Assembly (NCBI RefSeq): GCF_014779665.1
Contig: NZ_JACXYY010000006.1
Span: 186,001 to 250,000, forward strand
Length of the DNA: 64,000 nucleotides
Reading direction: 5' to 3'
Source of the DNA: Nocardioides hwasunensis
GTDB lineage: Bacteria; Actinomycetota; Actinomycetes; Propionibacteriales; Nocardioidaceae
Shown one piece after another: positions 55,669-63,569 of this stretch. Below the pieces are notes generated by a model, which was not told where the DNA came from, did no database searches, and saw only the letters and a list, made by a program, of their open reading frames with translations. The first letter of the stretch is position 1. Each line of letters opens with the position of its first letter. The position numbers were made by a program, and so were the translations under genes.

Positions 55669-56658
55669 ATGACCGTGACGCTCTTGACTCATGACACGGC
55701 CCGCTCTCGGACGTCCGTCGGCCTGACCCTGGCCGTGGCGTCGGCGACGTCGTTCGGGCTGTCCGGCGCCCTGGCCCGCGGACTGCTCGACACCGGGTGG
55801 AGCGCGGGCGCGACGGTCGGTCTCCGGATCGGCCTGGCGGCTCTCGTGTTGCTGGTTCCGGGGGTGCTGGCCCTGCGCGGGCGGTGGCACCTGGTGCGTG
55901 CCAACGCGGGCCTGATCGGGATCTACGGCCTGGGTGCCGTGGCCGGAGCACAGCTGTGCTTCTTCTACGCCGTGACCTACCTGCAGGTGAGCGTCGCGCT
56001 GCTGCTCGAGTACACCGCACCGGTCGCCGTCGTGATGTGGCTGTGGCTGCGCCACGGTCACCGCCCCGCCCGCCTCACGGTGGTGGGTGCGGCGATCGCC
56101 GCGGCCGGGCTGGTGCTCGTGCTCGACGTCGCCTCTGGCGCGGAGCTCAGCACCGTCGGCGTCCTGTGGGCGCTCGGCGCCATGCTGGGCGTCACGACGT
56201 ACTTCATCATCTCCGCCGACGAGGACAACGGACTGCCCGGCATCACCCTCGCTGCGGGTGGCCTGCTGGTGGGCGGGGCGATCCTCCTGGCGGCGGGCGC
56301 CAGCGGCGTGCTGCCGTTCCACGCCTCGACGGCAGACGCGGTCTACGACGGACGCACCGTCGTGTGGTGGGTCCCCGTGGTGGCGCTCGGCCTGGTGACC
56401 GCCGCCTTCTCCTACGTCACCGGGATCGCCGCCGGGCGGCGGCTCGGCAGCAGGCTGGCCTCGTTCGTCGCGCTCGGCGAGGTGCTGGCGGCGGTGGTGT
56501 GGGCGTGGCTGCTGCTCGGTGAGCTCCCGCGACCGGTCCAGCTCGCCGGCGGCCTGCTCGTGCTGGCCGGAGTGGTCGTGGTCAAGCTGGGGGAGGGGCG
56601 GGCGCCGCTGGCGGTCGAGCCCCTGCCGGAGACCGTCAGCGAGCGTCCTGTCGGGTGA
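55669..56658 (+). CDS. EamA/DMT-superfamily permease
   Basis: A 329-residue transporter with ten membrane helices arranged as two EamA repeats (about 20-150 and 165-310). GLSGALARGLLDTGWSAGATVG opens the first repeat and FVALGEVLAAVVWAWLLLGE the second, both typical. Substrates in this family include amino acids and nucleosides; none can be named here. The ATG at 55669 is the conventional start, but promoter spacing points to GTG at 55675, two codons on, as a leaderless start. Confidence 0.85.
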   Translation: MTVTLLTHDTARSRTSVGLTLAVASATSFGLSGALARGLLDTGWSAGATVGLRIGLAALVLLVPGVLALRGRWHLVRANAGLIGIYGLGAVAGAQLCFFYAVTYLQVSVALLLEYTAPVAVVMWLWLRHGHRPARLTVVGAAIAAAGLVLVLDVASGAELSTVGVLWALGAMLGVTTYFIISADEDNGLPGITLAAGGLLVGGAILLAAGASGVLPFHASTADAVYDGRTVVWWVPVVALGLVTAAFSYVTGIAAGRRLGSRLASFVALGEVLAAVVWAWLLLGELPRPVQLAGGLLVLAGVVVVKLGEGRAPLAVEPLPETVSERPVG

Positions 56659-57730
56659 GGAACACCTCGCGGTGCAGCACCAGGAGGGCCGCCGCGACCG
56701 GCACCGCCAGCAGCGCTCCGACGATCCCCATCAGCGAGCCGCCGACGAGCGCGGCGATCACCGTGATGGCGCCCGGGATGTCGACCGCCCGCTTCATGAT
56801 CCGCGGGGAGATGAGGTAGGACTCGAGCTGCTGGTAGGCGATGTAGTAGATGGCGGCGACCACGGCGACGGTGGGGGAGACCGTCAGGGCCAGCAGCGTC
56901 ATGATCACGCCGCTGACGATGGCGCCCAGGATCGGGATGAGGCTGAGCAGCCCGACGATGAAGGCCAGCGCGAAGCTGTAGTCGCCCAGGCCCACGACCC
57001 AGGTGAAGAGCAGCGTGCTGATGCCCGCGCACGTCGCGACGAGGAACGCGCCCGAGACGTAGGCGCCGGTGCTGCGGATGATCTTGTCGCCCAGCTCGCT
57101 CACGCGCGGCCGGCGCGAGGCAGGGGCGAGGCTGTAGCCGGCGTGCTTGATGCTCGGCAGCGAGGCCAGGAAGTAGATCATCAGCACCAGCACGATGAAG
57201 GTGTTGGTGAGCACCGAGAGGACGGCGAGGCCGAAGCCGAGCGCGCCGCCGAAGACCCGCTGGGTGAAGTCGGCGTCGGTGACGTAGGCCTGCAGCCGGT
57301 CGATGACGTCGTAGCGCTCGTCGAGCTGCTGGATGGAGTCGTTGCGCTGGAGCTCGCCGAACCAGCCGGGCGCGTTGCGGGTGATGAGCGCGATCTGCTC
57401 GCTGATCACCGGTGCGACGGCGCTGACGAAGAGCCACAGCACGCCGAGGACGACCGACAGCACGAGCACCACCGAGATGCCACGTCGTACGCCGCGGCGC
57501 ATGAACCACTCGACGACCGGGTTGAGGCCGACTGCCAAGAACATGGCCAGCACCAGCAGCACCAGGATGGAGGAGATGCTGAAGAGCTGGTTCATCAAGA
57601 ACACCGCGACCAGCACCCCGAGCGCTCCGAAGAAGCCGATGTTGAACGGGGAGTGGCGCAGCAGGGTCACCGCAGGGACCAGGTGCTCCGGGGGCGGGGC
57701 GGGGTAGGACGGCGCGGACGGGCTCACCAC
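56636..57730 (-). CDS. AI-2E-family permease
   Basis: A membrane protein of the AI-2E/PerM type with about eight helices; conserved stretches include LLSLIPILGAIVSGVIM and ISPRIMKRAVDIPGAI. The GTG at 57730 gives 364 residues but has no ribosome site. The frame stays open upstream to 57937, adding 69 Ala/Glu-rich residues with coding-type composition. There the only candidate is a CTG whose last two bases begin the TGA of the preceding gene (CTGA), with GGCGAGGA before it. The true N-terminus may be there. Downstream it overlaps the permease gene of the other strand by 23 bases. Confidence 0.85.
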   Translation of the reverse strand: MVSPSAPSYPAPPPEHLVPAVTLLRHSPFNIGFFGALGVLVAVFLMNQLFSISSILVLLVLAMFLAVGLNPVVEWFMRRGVRRGISVVLVLSVVLGVLWLFVSAVAPVISEQIALITRNAPGWFGELQRNDSIQQLDERYDVIDRLQAYVTDADFTQRVFGGALGFGLAVLSVLTNTFIVLVLMIYFLASLPSIKHAGYSLAPASRRPRVSELGDKIIRSTGAYVSGAFLVATCAGISTLLFTWVVGLGDYSFALAFIVGLLSLIPILGAIVSGVIMTLLALTVSPTVAVVAAIYYIAYQQLESYLISPRIMKRAVDIPGAITVIAALVGGSLMGIVGALLAVPVAAALLVLHREVFLTRQDAR

Positions 57731-57933
57731 CAGGTCGGTGGCGTTGTCGATCTGCTCGGCCAGGGCGGCGGCAGACTCGACGGTCTCCTCGGCGGCCTCC
57801 TGGGCGATCTCCGCCGCGGTGTCGGCCCGCTCGGCAGCCGACTCCGCGCGCTCCGCGGCCTCGACCGCCTCGGCGGCGACGGCCTCGTCGCCGGCCTCCC
57901 CGGCCTCCCCGGCCTCGTCGGGCGGCGCGTCGC

Positions 57934-59268
57934 TCAGGACTCGTCCTCGCCGAATCCTGCGACGACGTCGCGCAGGGCGCCGAGCTGGGCGGTGATGGCG
58001 TCGCGACGCCGGGTGACGCGGTCGACCTCGGCCTGGATGTTGGCCAGCTCGCGCTCGGCCTCGGCTGCCTTCGTGGCGGTGATGGAGTCGGCCTGGGTCC
58101 GGGCGGAGGCGACGACCTGCTCGGCCTCGCGGCGGGCCCGGGTGAGCAGGCCCTCGGCCTCGCTCTGCGCCTGCTGACGGTGCGTGTTGGCCTGGGAGGT
58201 GGCCTCCCGCGCGCGCTGCTCGGCGGCCGTGGCCCGGCCCTCGGCCTCGGTGACCAGCCGCTGGGTCTCGGCGGTGGCGCTGCTGTGGTGCTCGGCGGCC
58301 TCGCGTGCGAGCCGCTCCTTCTCCACGGCGAGGATCCGGCGGGCCTCCTGCACCTCGCGGTCGGCGGCCGCACGGGCCTGCTCGGCCTCGCGGGTCGTGG
58401 TCACGCGCAGCTCGTTGGTCTCCTGCTGGGCGGCGAGCCGCAGCTGGTCGGCCTCACGGCGGGCGGAGGCGAGGAGGTCCTCGGCCTCGGCCTTGGCCAG
58501 CGAGCGCTCGGTCTCGGCGTCGGCGGTCAGGCGCGCGCGCATCTCGTCGAGCTCCTTGAGCTGCACCAGCCGCATGTCGTCGGCCTCACGGGCGGCATCG
58601 GCACGGATGCTGGTCGCGTCGCGATCGGCGCGCTGGCGGATCTCCGCGGCCTCGCGGTGGGAGGCCTCGCGCACGTCGGCGGCCTCGTCCTCGGCCAGCT
58701 TGAGCATGGAGGTGGCGCGCCCACCGAGTCCGGCGTACGTCGGGTTGGCGTTCTCGTGCAGCTCGGCGCGCGCCCGCTCCAGCTCGGTCTCGAGCTCGAT
58801 GACGCGCTGCTCGCTGCTGGCCAGGCTGGTGGCCAGCCCGGACTTCTCGGTCTGCAGCTGGCCGACCCGCTGCTCGACGGCGGCCTTGTCGTAGCCACCG
58901 CGGCGCACGACCGGCAGCGGCTCGGCAGGGGCCGGGGTCGCGGCCGGCATCGGCGCCGACGTCGGCCTCGGCGCGGGTGCGGACGTCTGCGTGGACCTCG
59001 GGGCGGCAGGCGGGATCACCGGGTTCTTCCGGGTGGCGTCGGCCGGTGCGGCCGGAGCGGGGGCGGCCATCGGCGAGGGGCTCGCGGGGGGTGCGGTCTG
59101 CTCGACGGGCCTGGTCGCGGTGTCGGCGCTCGCATCAGCAGGTCTCGCGGCGGGCTGGGCCTGCTGCGGAGCGTCCTGCGGGACCACCGGCAGCACCTGG
59201 GTCTCCTCGCCTCCGTCGTCGGAGGACTCCGGCTCGTCGAAGATGGACAGGCCCTTGTCGGAGCTCAT
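57934..59268 (-). CDS. Scy/FilP-like coiled-coil cytoskeletal protein
   Basis: A 444-residue protein. Residues 1-110 are Pro/Ala-rich and disordered; from about 115 (GGYDKAAVEQRVGQLQTEKS) to the end is an almost unbroken coiled coil of Ala, Glu, Arg and Gln. The first coiled segment and the NPTYAGLGGRATSMLKLAEDEA hinge (18 of these residues are the usual family mark) match the DivIVA-related Scy/FilP group, which organises polar growth in Streptomyces. There scy and filP lie beside the epimerase, thiolase and meaB genes, as here. ATG at 59268 follows GAGAGGG; a GTG at 59277 is less likely. Confidence 0.8.
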   Translation of the reverse strand: MSSDKGLSIFDEPESSDDGGEETQVLPVVPQDAPQQAQPAARPADASADTATRPVEQTAPPASPSPMAAPAPAAPADATRKNPVIPPAAPRSTQTSAPAPRPTSAPMPAATPAPAEPLPVVRRGGYDKAAVEQRVGQLQTEKSGLATSLASSEQRVIELETELERARAELHENANPTYAGLGGRATSMLKLAEDEAADVREASHREAAEIRQRADRDATSIRADAAREADDMRLVQLKELDEMRARLTADAETERSLAKAEAEDLLASARREADQLRLAAQQETNELRVTTTREAEQARAAADREVQEARRILAVEKERLAREAAEHHSSATAETQRLVTEAEGRATAAEQRAREATSQANTHRQQAQSEAEGLLTRARREAEQVVASARTQADSITATKAAEAERELANIQAEVDRVTRRRDAITAQLGALRDVVAGFGEDES

Positions 59269-59342
59269 GCGGGGCACCCTCTCTCAGGTCGTGCGGACTG
59301 CTCGTGCTGTGCAGCCCCAGTGTTGCCGATGCCCCTCAAACA

Positions 59343-59395
59343 TCACACCCCGGCTCGCGGGCACTCGGTGTTTGTTGGCGCGAGCCGGGGTGTGA
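59343..59395 (-). terminator. ccr terminator, perfect 17-bp stem
   Basis: The arm 59343-59359 (TCACACCCCGGCTCGCG) pairs without a mismatch with 59379-59395 around a 19-base loop. It lies 18 bases beyond the ccr stop on the minus strand and upstream of the coiled-coil gene. It is the longest perfect stem in the window. Confidence 0.7.
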
Positions 59396-59413
59396 GGAGG
59401 TGTAGCCGGTGGT

Positions 59414-60754
59414 TCAGACCCCGCGGAACCGGTTGATCGCGGTCTCGTGGCGCGCGCGCATCTCCCCGTCGAGGACACCGAGACCCGGCTCGGGCGCCAG
59501 GCACAGCACGCCGACCTTGCCCTGGTGGGCGTTCTGGTGGACGTCGAGCGAGGCCTGCCCGACCTCGTCGAGGGTGTAGGTCCGCGACAGGGTCGGGTGG
59601 ATCTTGCCCTTGGCGATGAGGCGGTTGGCCTCCCACGACTCCCGGTAGTTGGCGAAGTGGCTGGAGATGATGCGCTTGAGGTTCATCCACAGGTAGCGGT
59701 TGTCGTACTCGTGCATGTAGCCCGAGGTGGAGGCGCAGGTGGTGATGGTGCCGCCCTTGCGGGTGACGAAGACCGAGGCGCCGAAGGTCTCGCGGCCCGG
59801 GTGCTCGAAGACGATGTCGATGTCCTCGCCGCCGGTGAGCTCACGGATGCGGGCGCCGAAGCGCTTCCACTCCTTCGGGTCCTGCTGCGTGTTGTCGTCG
59901 TTCCAGAACTTGTAGCCCTCCTCGGAGCGGTTGATGATCAGCTCCGCGCCCATGCTGCGGGCGATGGCGGCCTTCTCCTCGTTGGAGACCACGCAGACCG
60001 GGGTGGCGCCGCCGTTGAGGGCGTACTGGGTGGCGAACCCGCCGAGTCCGCCGGAGGCGCCCCAGATGAGGACGTTGTCGCCCTGCTTCATGTCGCCGCC
60101 GTTCTTGCTGACGAGCTGGCGGTACGCCGTGCAGTTCACGAGGCCGGGGGAGGCGGCCTCCTCCCACGTCAGGTGCTCGGGCTTGGGCATCAGCTGGTTG
60201 GCCTTGACCATCGCCACGTCGGCCAGGCCGCCGAAGTTGGTCTCGAAGCCCCAGATCCGCTGCTCGGTGTCGAGCATCGTGTCGCCGTGGCCATCGGGAC
60301 CCTCGAGCTCGACGGAGAGGCAGTGGGCCACGACGCGGTCGCCCGGCTTCCACCTCGTGACGCCGGGGCCGGTCTTGAGGACGACGCCGGACAGGTCGGA
60401 GCCGACCACGTGGTAGGGCAGGTCGTGGCGCTTGGTGAGCTCGGAGTTGCGGCCGTAGCGCTCGAGGAATCCGAAGGTGGAGACCGGCTCGAAGATCGAG
60501 GTCCACACCGTGTTGTAGTTGATCGCCGAGGCCATCACGGCCACGAACGCCTCGCCCGGTCCGAGCTCGGGCAGCGGGACCTGGTCGACGTGGATCGACC
60601 TGCGGGGGTCCTTGTCCTTCGAGGCCACCCCCTCGAACATGTCGACCTCGTCCTTCTTCACGAAGGCCGCGCGATAGGACTCGGGCAGCTCGAGGGACGC
60701 GAAGTCCTCCGAGGTGGCGGTGCCGGACTGGATGGCGTCGAGGATGTTCTGCAC
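59414..60754 (-). CDS. ccr: Crotonyl-CoA carboxylase/reductase
   Basis: A 446-residue MDR-type enzyme that reductively carboxylates crotonyl-CoA with NADPH and CO2 to ethylmalonyl-CoA, the key step of the ethylmalonyl-CoA pathway and a source of extender units. Typical stretches: VAVMASAINYNTVWTSIFEP, HVVGSDLSGVVLKTG, the NADPH loop IWGASGGLGGFATQYAL near 228-244, and VFEHPGRETFGASVFV. Length fits the family. The GTG at 60754 (VQNILDAIQS) has AGGAG seven bases upstream; the longer ATG reading would cover the operator. It has its own promoter and a candidate repressor site at 60794-60809. Confidence 0.95.
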   Translation of the reverse strand: MQNILDAIQSGTATSEDFASLELPESYRAAFVKKDEVDMFEGVASKDKDPRRSIHVDQVPLPELGPGEAFVAVMASAINYNTVWTSIFEPVSTFGFLERYGRNSELTKRHDLPYHVVGSDLSGVVLKTGPGVTRWKPGDRVVAHCLSVELEGPDGHGDTMLDTEQRIWGFETNFGGLADVAMVKANQLMPKPEHLTWEEAASPGLVNCTAYRQLVSKNGGDMKQGDNVLIWGASGGLGGFATQYALNGGATPVCVVSNEEKAAIARSMGAELIINRSEEGYKFWNDDNTQQDPKEWKRFGARIRELTGGEDIDIVFEHPGRETFGASVFVTRKGGTITTCASTSGYMHEYDNRYLWMNLKRIISSHFANYRESWEANRLIAKGKIHPTLSRTYTLDEVGQASLDVHQNAHQGKVGVLCLAPEPGLGVLDGEMRARHETAINRFRGV

Positions 60755-60793
60755 GGGCGTCTCCTGAAGGGGCAGCGGTCGCGGTGGGCTCAA

Positions 60794-60809
60794 GTTAGCG
60801 GTCACTAAC
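60794..60809 (-). promoter_or_regulatory. ccr operator GTTAG-N6-CTAAC
   Basis: GTTAG-CGGTCA-CTAAC is a perfect 5-6-5 inverted repeat 40 bases before the ccr start. On the minus strand its end overlaps TAACTT, a possible -10. It differs by one base per half site from GTTAA-N6-TTAAC, which I recall as the AccR motif in Streptomyces. Confidence 0.6.
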
Positions 60810-60851
60810 CCCGCGTGGTGCGAGGTGTGACGTACGTCGCCCCCGGCCGGC

Positions 60852-61307
60852 TCAGTGGCCGTGCCGGGCGGGCTCGACGAGCTCGACCAGCACGCCGCCG
60901 GCGTCCTTGGGGTGGATGAAGTTGACCCGGCTCTCGGAGGTGCCGCGCCGCGGGGCGTCGTACAGCAGGCGCAGGCCGCGCCCGCGCAGCACCTCGGCCA
61001 CGTGCTCGACGTCGTCGACCCGGAAGGCGAGCTGCTGGATGCCCTGGCCGTTACGGTCGAGGAACTTGGCGATGGTCGACTCGGGAGTGAGGGGCGCGAG
61101 CAGCTGGATGCACGAGCCGGAGTCGCCGACGCCGACCATCGCCTCGCGGACGCCCTGCTCCTCGTTGACCTCCTCGTGGAGGACGCGCATGCCGTAGGCG
61201 TCGCGGTAGAACGCCATCGCCTCGTCGAGGTCGGGCACGGCGATGCCGACGTGGTCGATCGCGGTGAAGAGGTGCTGGAGGTCTTCGGGCAGGTCCGGGG
61301 TGCTCAT
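60852..61307 (-). CDS. mce: Methylmalonyl-CoA/ethylmalonyl-CoA epimerase
   Basis: A 151-residue VOC-fold epimerase that interconverts the 2R and 2S forms of methylmalonyl- and ethylmalonyl-CoA. The metal-binding histidine is in FTAIDHVGIAVPDLDEAM near 14-31; ESTIAKFLDRNGQGIQQLAF and RVNFIHPKDAGGVLVELVEP are diagnostic. It belongs between Ccr and the mutase in the pathway. ATG at 61307 is the usual start (MSTPDLPEDL); an ATG at 61316 is possible. It is upstream of ccr on the same strand, with 97 bases between. Confidence 0.93.
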   Translation of the reverse strand: MSTPDLPEDLQHLFTAIDHVGIAVPDLDEAMAFYRDAYGMRVLHEEVNEEQGVREAMVGVGDSGSCIQLLAPLTPESTIAKFLDRNGQGIQQLAFRVDDVEHVAEVLRGRGLRLLYDAPRRGTSESRVNFIHPKDAGGVLVELVEPARHGH

Positions 61308-61371
61308 GGCGCACATCGTGCACTCCGGAGTCGCACCGCGCGAGGAGGTGTGACCGCCGCCACTCGAGAGG

Positions 61372-62127
61372 TCAGAGGACGTTCGGGTTCGACTGGTAGC
61401 GCCCGAGGACCGCCGCAGCGTCGATGTCGCCCACGAAGCCGAGCGGGTTCCCGCACGACCCGGCGTAGTCGCCGAGCAGGAGGTCCTGACCGTCGGGCAG
61501 GCCGTAGCGGATCGAGATCGACGACGGGACCGGCGCGCCGACCTGACGTCCGTCGACCCACAGCCGGACCGACTGACCGTCGTAGGCGCCGACGATCGTG
61601 TGCCACGCCCCGTCCCAGACCTGTGCTCCGACGTCGTTGGACAGGGTGTAGGTGGTGCCGTCGGAGACGTAGAAGCGGGCGCCACCGTCGGCCCCGGTGT
61701 AGAGACCGTAGGACGCGGTGTCGCAGGCCAGCGAGCCCTTCGAGGCGATGTAGCGGTACCCACCGCCGGCGGTGCCGCGCACCCGCACGGCCAGCGTGAC
61801 TCCCGCGGGCTCGAGCGACGGCGCGTTGGGGACCGTGACGCGCTGGGCGCCGGAGAAGCGGAGACCCGCCTGCTTGAGGAAGAGCAGGCGGGGCAGCTGC
61901 ACCCAGGACGGGTCCGCGGCGTCCACGTCGGGCGTGGACCCGAGCTGGGCCCGGTTGCCGTTGAGCGACCAGTCGTTGGCCACCTGGCCGCTGCCCTCGT
62001 CGAACGTCCACAGCCCGGCGAGGCTCGTCGCACGGGCGGAGGCCGGCGGTGCCGTCACCACCACGGCCAGCAGTGCGGTGGTCGCGAGAGCGACGGCGGC
62101 GGTCAGGATGCGGCGGGCTGGTGCCAT
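61372..62127 (-). CDS. Secreted LamG/concanavalin-like protein
   Basis: A 251-residue exported protein. A signal peptide ends near PASARA (residue 32). The mature part is one LamG/laminin-G-like jelly roll: [50 protein letters not shown] and a closing [14 protein letters not shown] are the usual marks. Such domains bind glycans; no catalytic residues are seen. AGGAG lies seven bases before the ATG. It interrupts the ethylmalonyl-CoA gene group and seems unrelated to it. Two cysteine pairs are possible (Cys in SLACDT and GSCGNP). Confidence 0.82.
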   Translation of the reverse strand: MAPARRILTAAVALATTALLAVVVTAPPASARATSLAGLWTFDEGSGQVANDWSLNGNRAQLGSTPDVDAADPSWVQLPRLLFLKQAGLRFSGAQRVTVPNAPSLEPAGVTLAVRVRGTAGGGYRYIASKGSLACDTASYGLYTGADGGARFYVSDGTTYTLSNDVGAQVWDGAWHTIVGAYDGQSVRLWVDGRQVGAPVPSSISIRYGLPDGQDLLLGDYAGSCGNPLGFVGDIDAAAVLGRYQSNPNVL

Positions 62128-62269
62128 GGAGGTGCTCCTCGGGTCGACGGGCGGCCCCGAGGCCGTGACAGGAGGAGCCCATCACCTGGGCTGCGTCCAC
62201 CCGGTCCACGCGCCTCACGACTCCCACAATTTGGGGACTCGGGCGGTGCGCTGTGACGTGTGCCTCACA

Positions 62270-62287
62270 GGTGAATGGACGTTCACC
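62270..62287 (+). promoter_or_regulatory. Inverted repeat in thiolase promoter region
   Basis: GGTGAA-TGGACG-TTCACC is a perfect 6-6-6 inverted repeat about 80 bases upstream of the thiolase start, in the 241-base gap between the divergent LamG and thiolase genes. It shares the 5-6-5 layout with the sites before ccr and ecm, though the half sites differ. Confidence 0.4.
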
Positions 62288-62368
62288 CTGCCGGTCGGAT
62301 GCCGTCGGTGGGTATCGTCCGAATCGGCAGACAGATGCCGGCCCGACCCCGTACGCCTGGAGGAAACC

Positions 62369-63550
62369 ATGTCCACTTCCGTGATAGTCGCCGGCGCTCG
62401 CACCCCGATCGGACGCCTGCTCGGAGGCCTCAAGGACCAGTCCGCCGCCGACCTCGGCGGGGTCGCCATCAAGGGCGCGCTGGACAAGGCCGGTGTCACG
62501 GGCGACCAGGTCGACTACCTGATCATGGGTCAGGTCATCCTCGCCGGCGCGGGCCAGAACCCCGCGCGTTCCGCCGGCATCGCCGCGGGCCTGCCGATGA
62601 GCCTCCCCTCGATCACCATCAACAAGGTCTGCCTCTCCGGCATCAACGCGATCGCGATGGCGGACCAGCTGATCCGCGCCGGGGAGCACGAGATCGTCGT
62701 CGCCGGCGGCATGGAGTCGATGACGCAGGCGCCGCACCTGCTGCCGAAGAGCCGTGAGGGCTTCAAGTACGGCGACACCGCGCTGGTCGACTCGATGGCC
62801 TACGACGCCCTGTTCGACCAGTCGACGAAGCAGGCCATGATCAACCTCACCGACGGCACCAACGCCGCGGGCGCCGACCTCAGCCGCGAGGAGCAGGACG
62901 CTTTCGCGGCCCAGTCGCACCAGCGCGCTGCGCTCGCGTGGAAGAACGGGCTCTTCGACGACGAGGTCGTGCCGGTCACGATCTCGACCCGCAAGGGCGA
63001 CGTCACGGTCGCCGAGGACGAGGGGGTGCGCGGCGACACCACCGTCGAGACCCTCGCCGGCCTGCGTCCGGTGTCCCAGGGCGGCACCATCACCGCGGGG
63101 TCTGCCTCGCAGATCTCCGACGGTGCGTGCGCGGTCGTCGTGATGAGCAAGGCGAAGGCCGAGGAGCTCGGCCTGACCTGGATCGCCGAGATCGGTGCGC
63201 ACGGCCAGGTGGCCGGTCCGGACTCCTCGCTCCAGCTCCAGCCGGCCAACGCGATCGCCAAGGCCGCGGAGAAGGAGGGCATCGCCGTCTCCGACATCGA
63301 TCTCTTCGAGCTCAACGAGGCCTTCGCCGCCGTCGGCATCGAGTCGGCACGCCAGCTCGGCGTCGGCGAGGACAAGGTCAACGTCAACGGCGGAGCGATC
63401 GCGCTCGGTCACCCCGTCGGCATGTCCGGTGCTCGCATCGTGCTGACGCTCGCCCTCGAGCTCAAGCGCCGCGGGGGCGGCGTGGGTGCGGCTGCCCTGT
63501 GCGGCGGCGGCGGTCAGGGCGACGCTCTGATCATCCGCGTCCCCGCGTGA
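62369..63550 (+). CDS. Acetyl-CoA C-acetyltransferase (thiolase)
   Basis: A 393-residue biosynthetic-type thiolase that condenses two acetyl-CoA into acetoacetyl-CoA. The acylated cysteine is in [16 protein letters not shown] near 88; the histidine and second cysteine are in [16 protein letters not shown] near 350 and [14 protein letters not shown] near 378-391. NEAFAAV is also present. It provides the first step of the ethylmalonyl-CoA pathway. AGGAAA precedes the ATG at 62369 by five bases. meaB follows after 19 bases on the same strand. Confidence 0.94.
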   Translation: MSTSVIVAGARTPIGRLLGGLKDQSAADLGGVAIKGALDKAGVTGDQVDYLIMGQVILAGAGQNPARSAGIAAGLPMSLPSITINKVCLSGINAIAMADQLIRAGEHEIVVAGGMESMTQAPHLLPKSREGFKYGDTALVDSMAYDALFDQSTKQAMINLTDGTNAAGADLSREEQDAFAAQSHQRAALAWKNGLFDDEVVPVTISTRKGDVTVAEDEGVRGDTTVETLAGLRPVSQGGTITAGSASQISDGACAVVVMSKAKAEELGLTWIAEIGAHGQVAGPDSSLQLQPANAIAKAAEKEGIAVSDIDLFELNEAFAAVGIESARQLGVGEDKVNVNGGAIALGHPVGMSGARIVLTLALELKRRGGGVGAAALCGGGGQGDALIIRVPA

Positions 63551-63569
63551 TCACGGGCGCGAGGCACGC

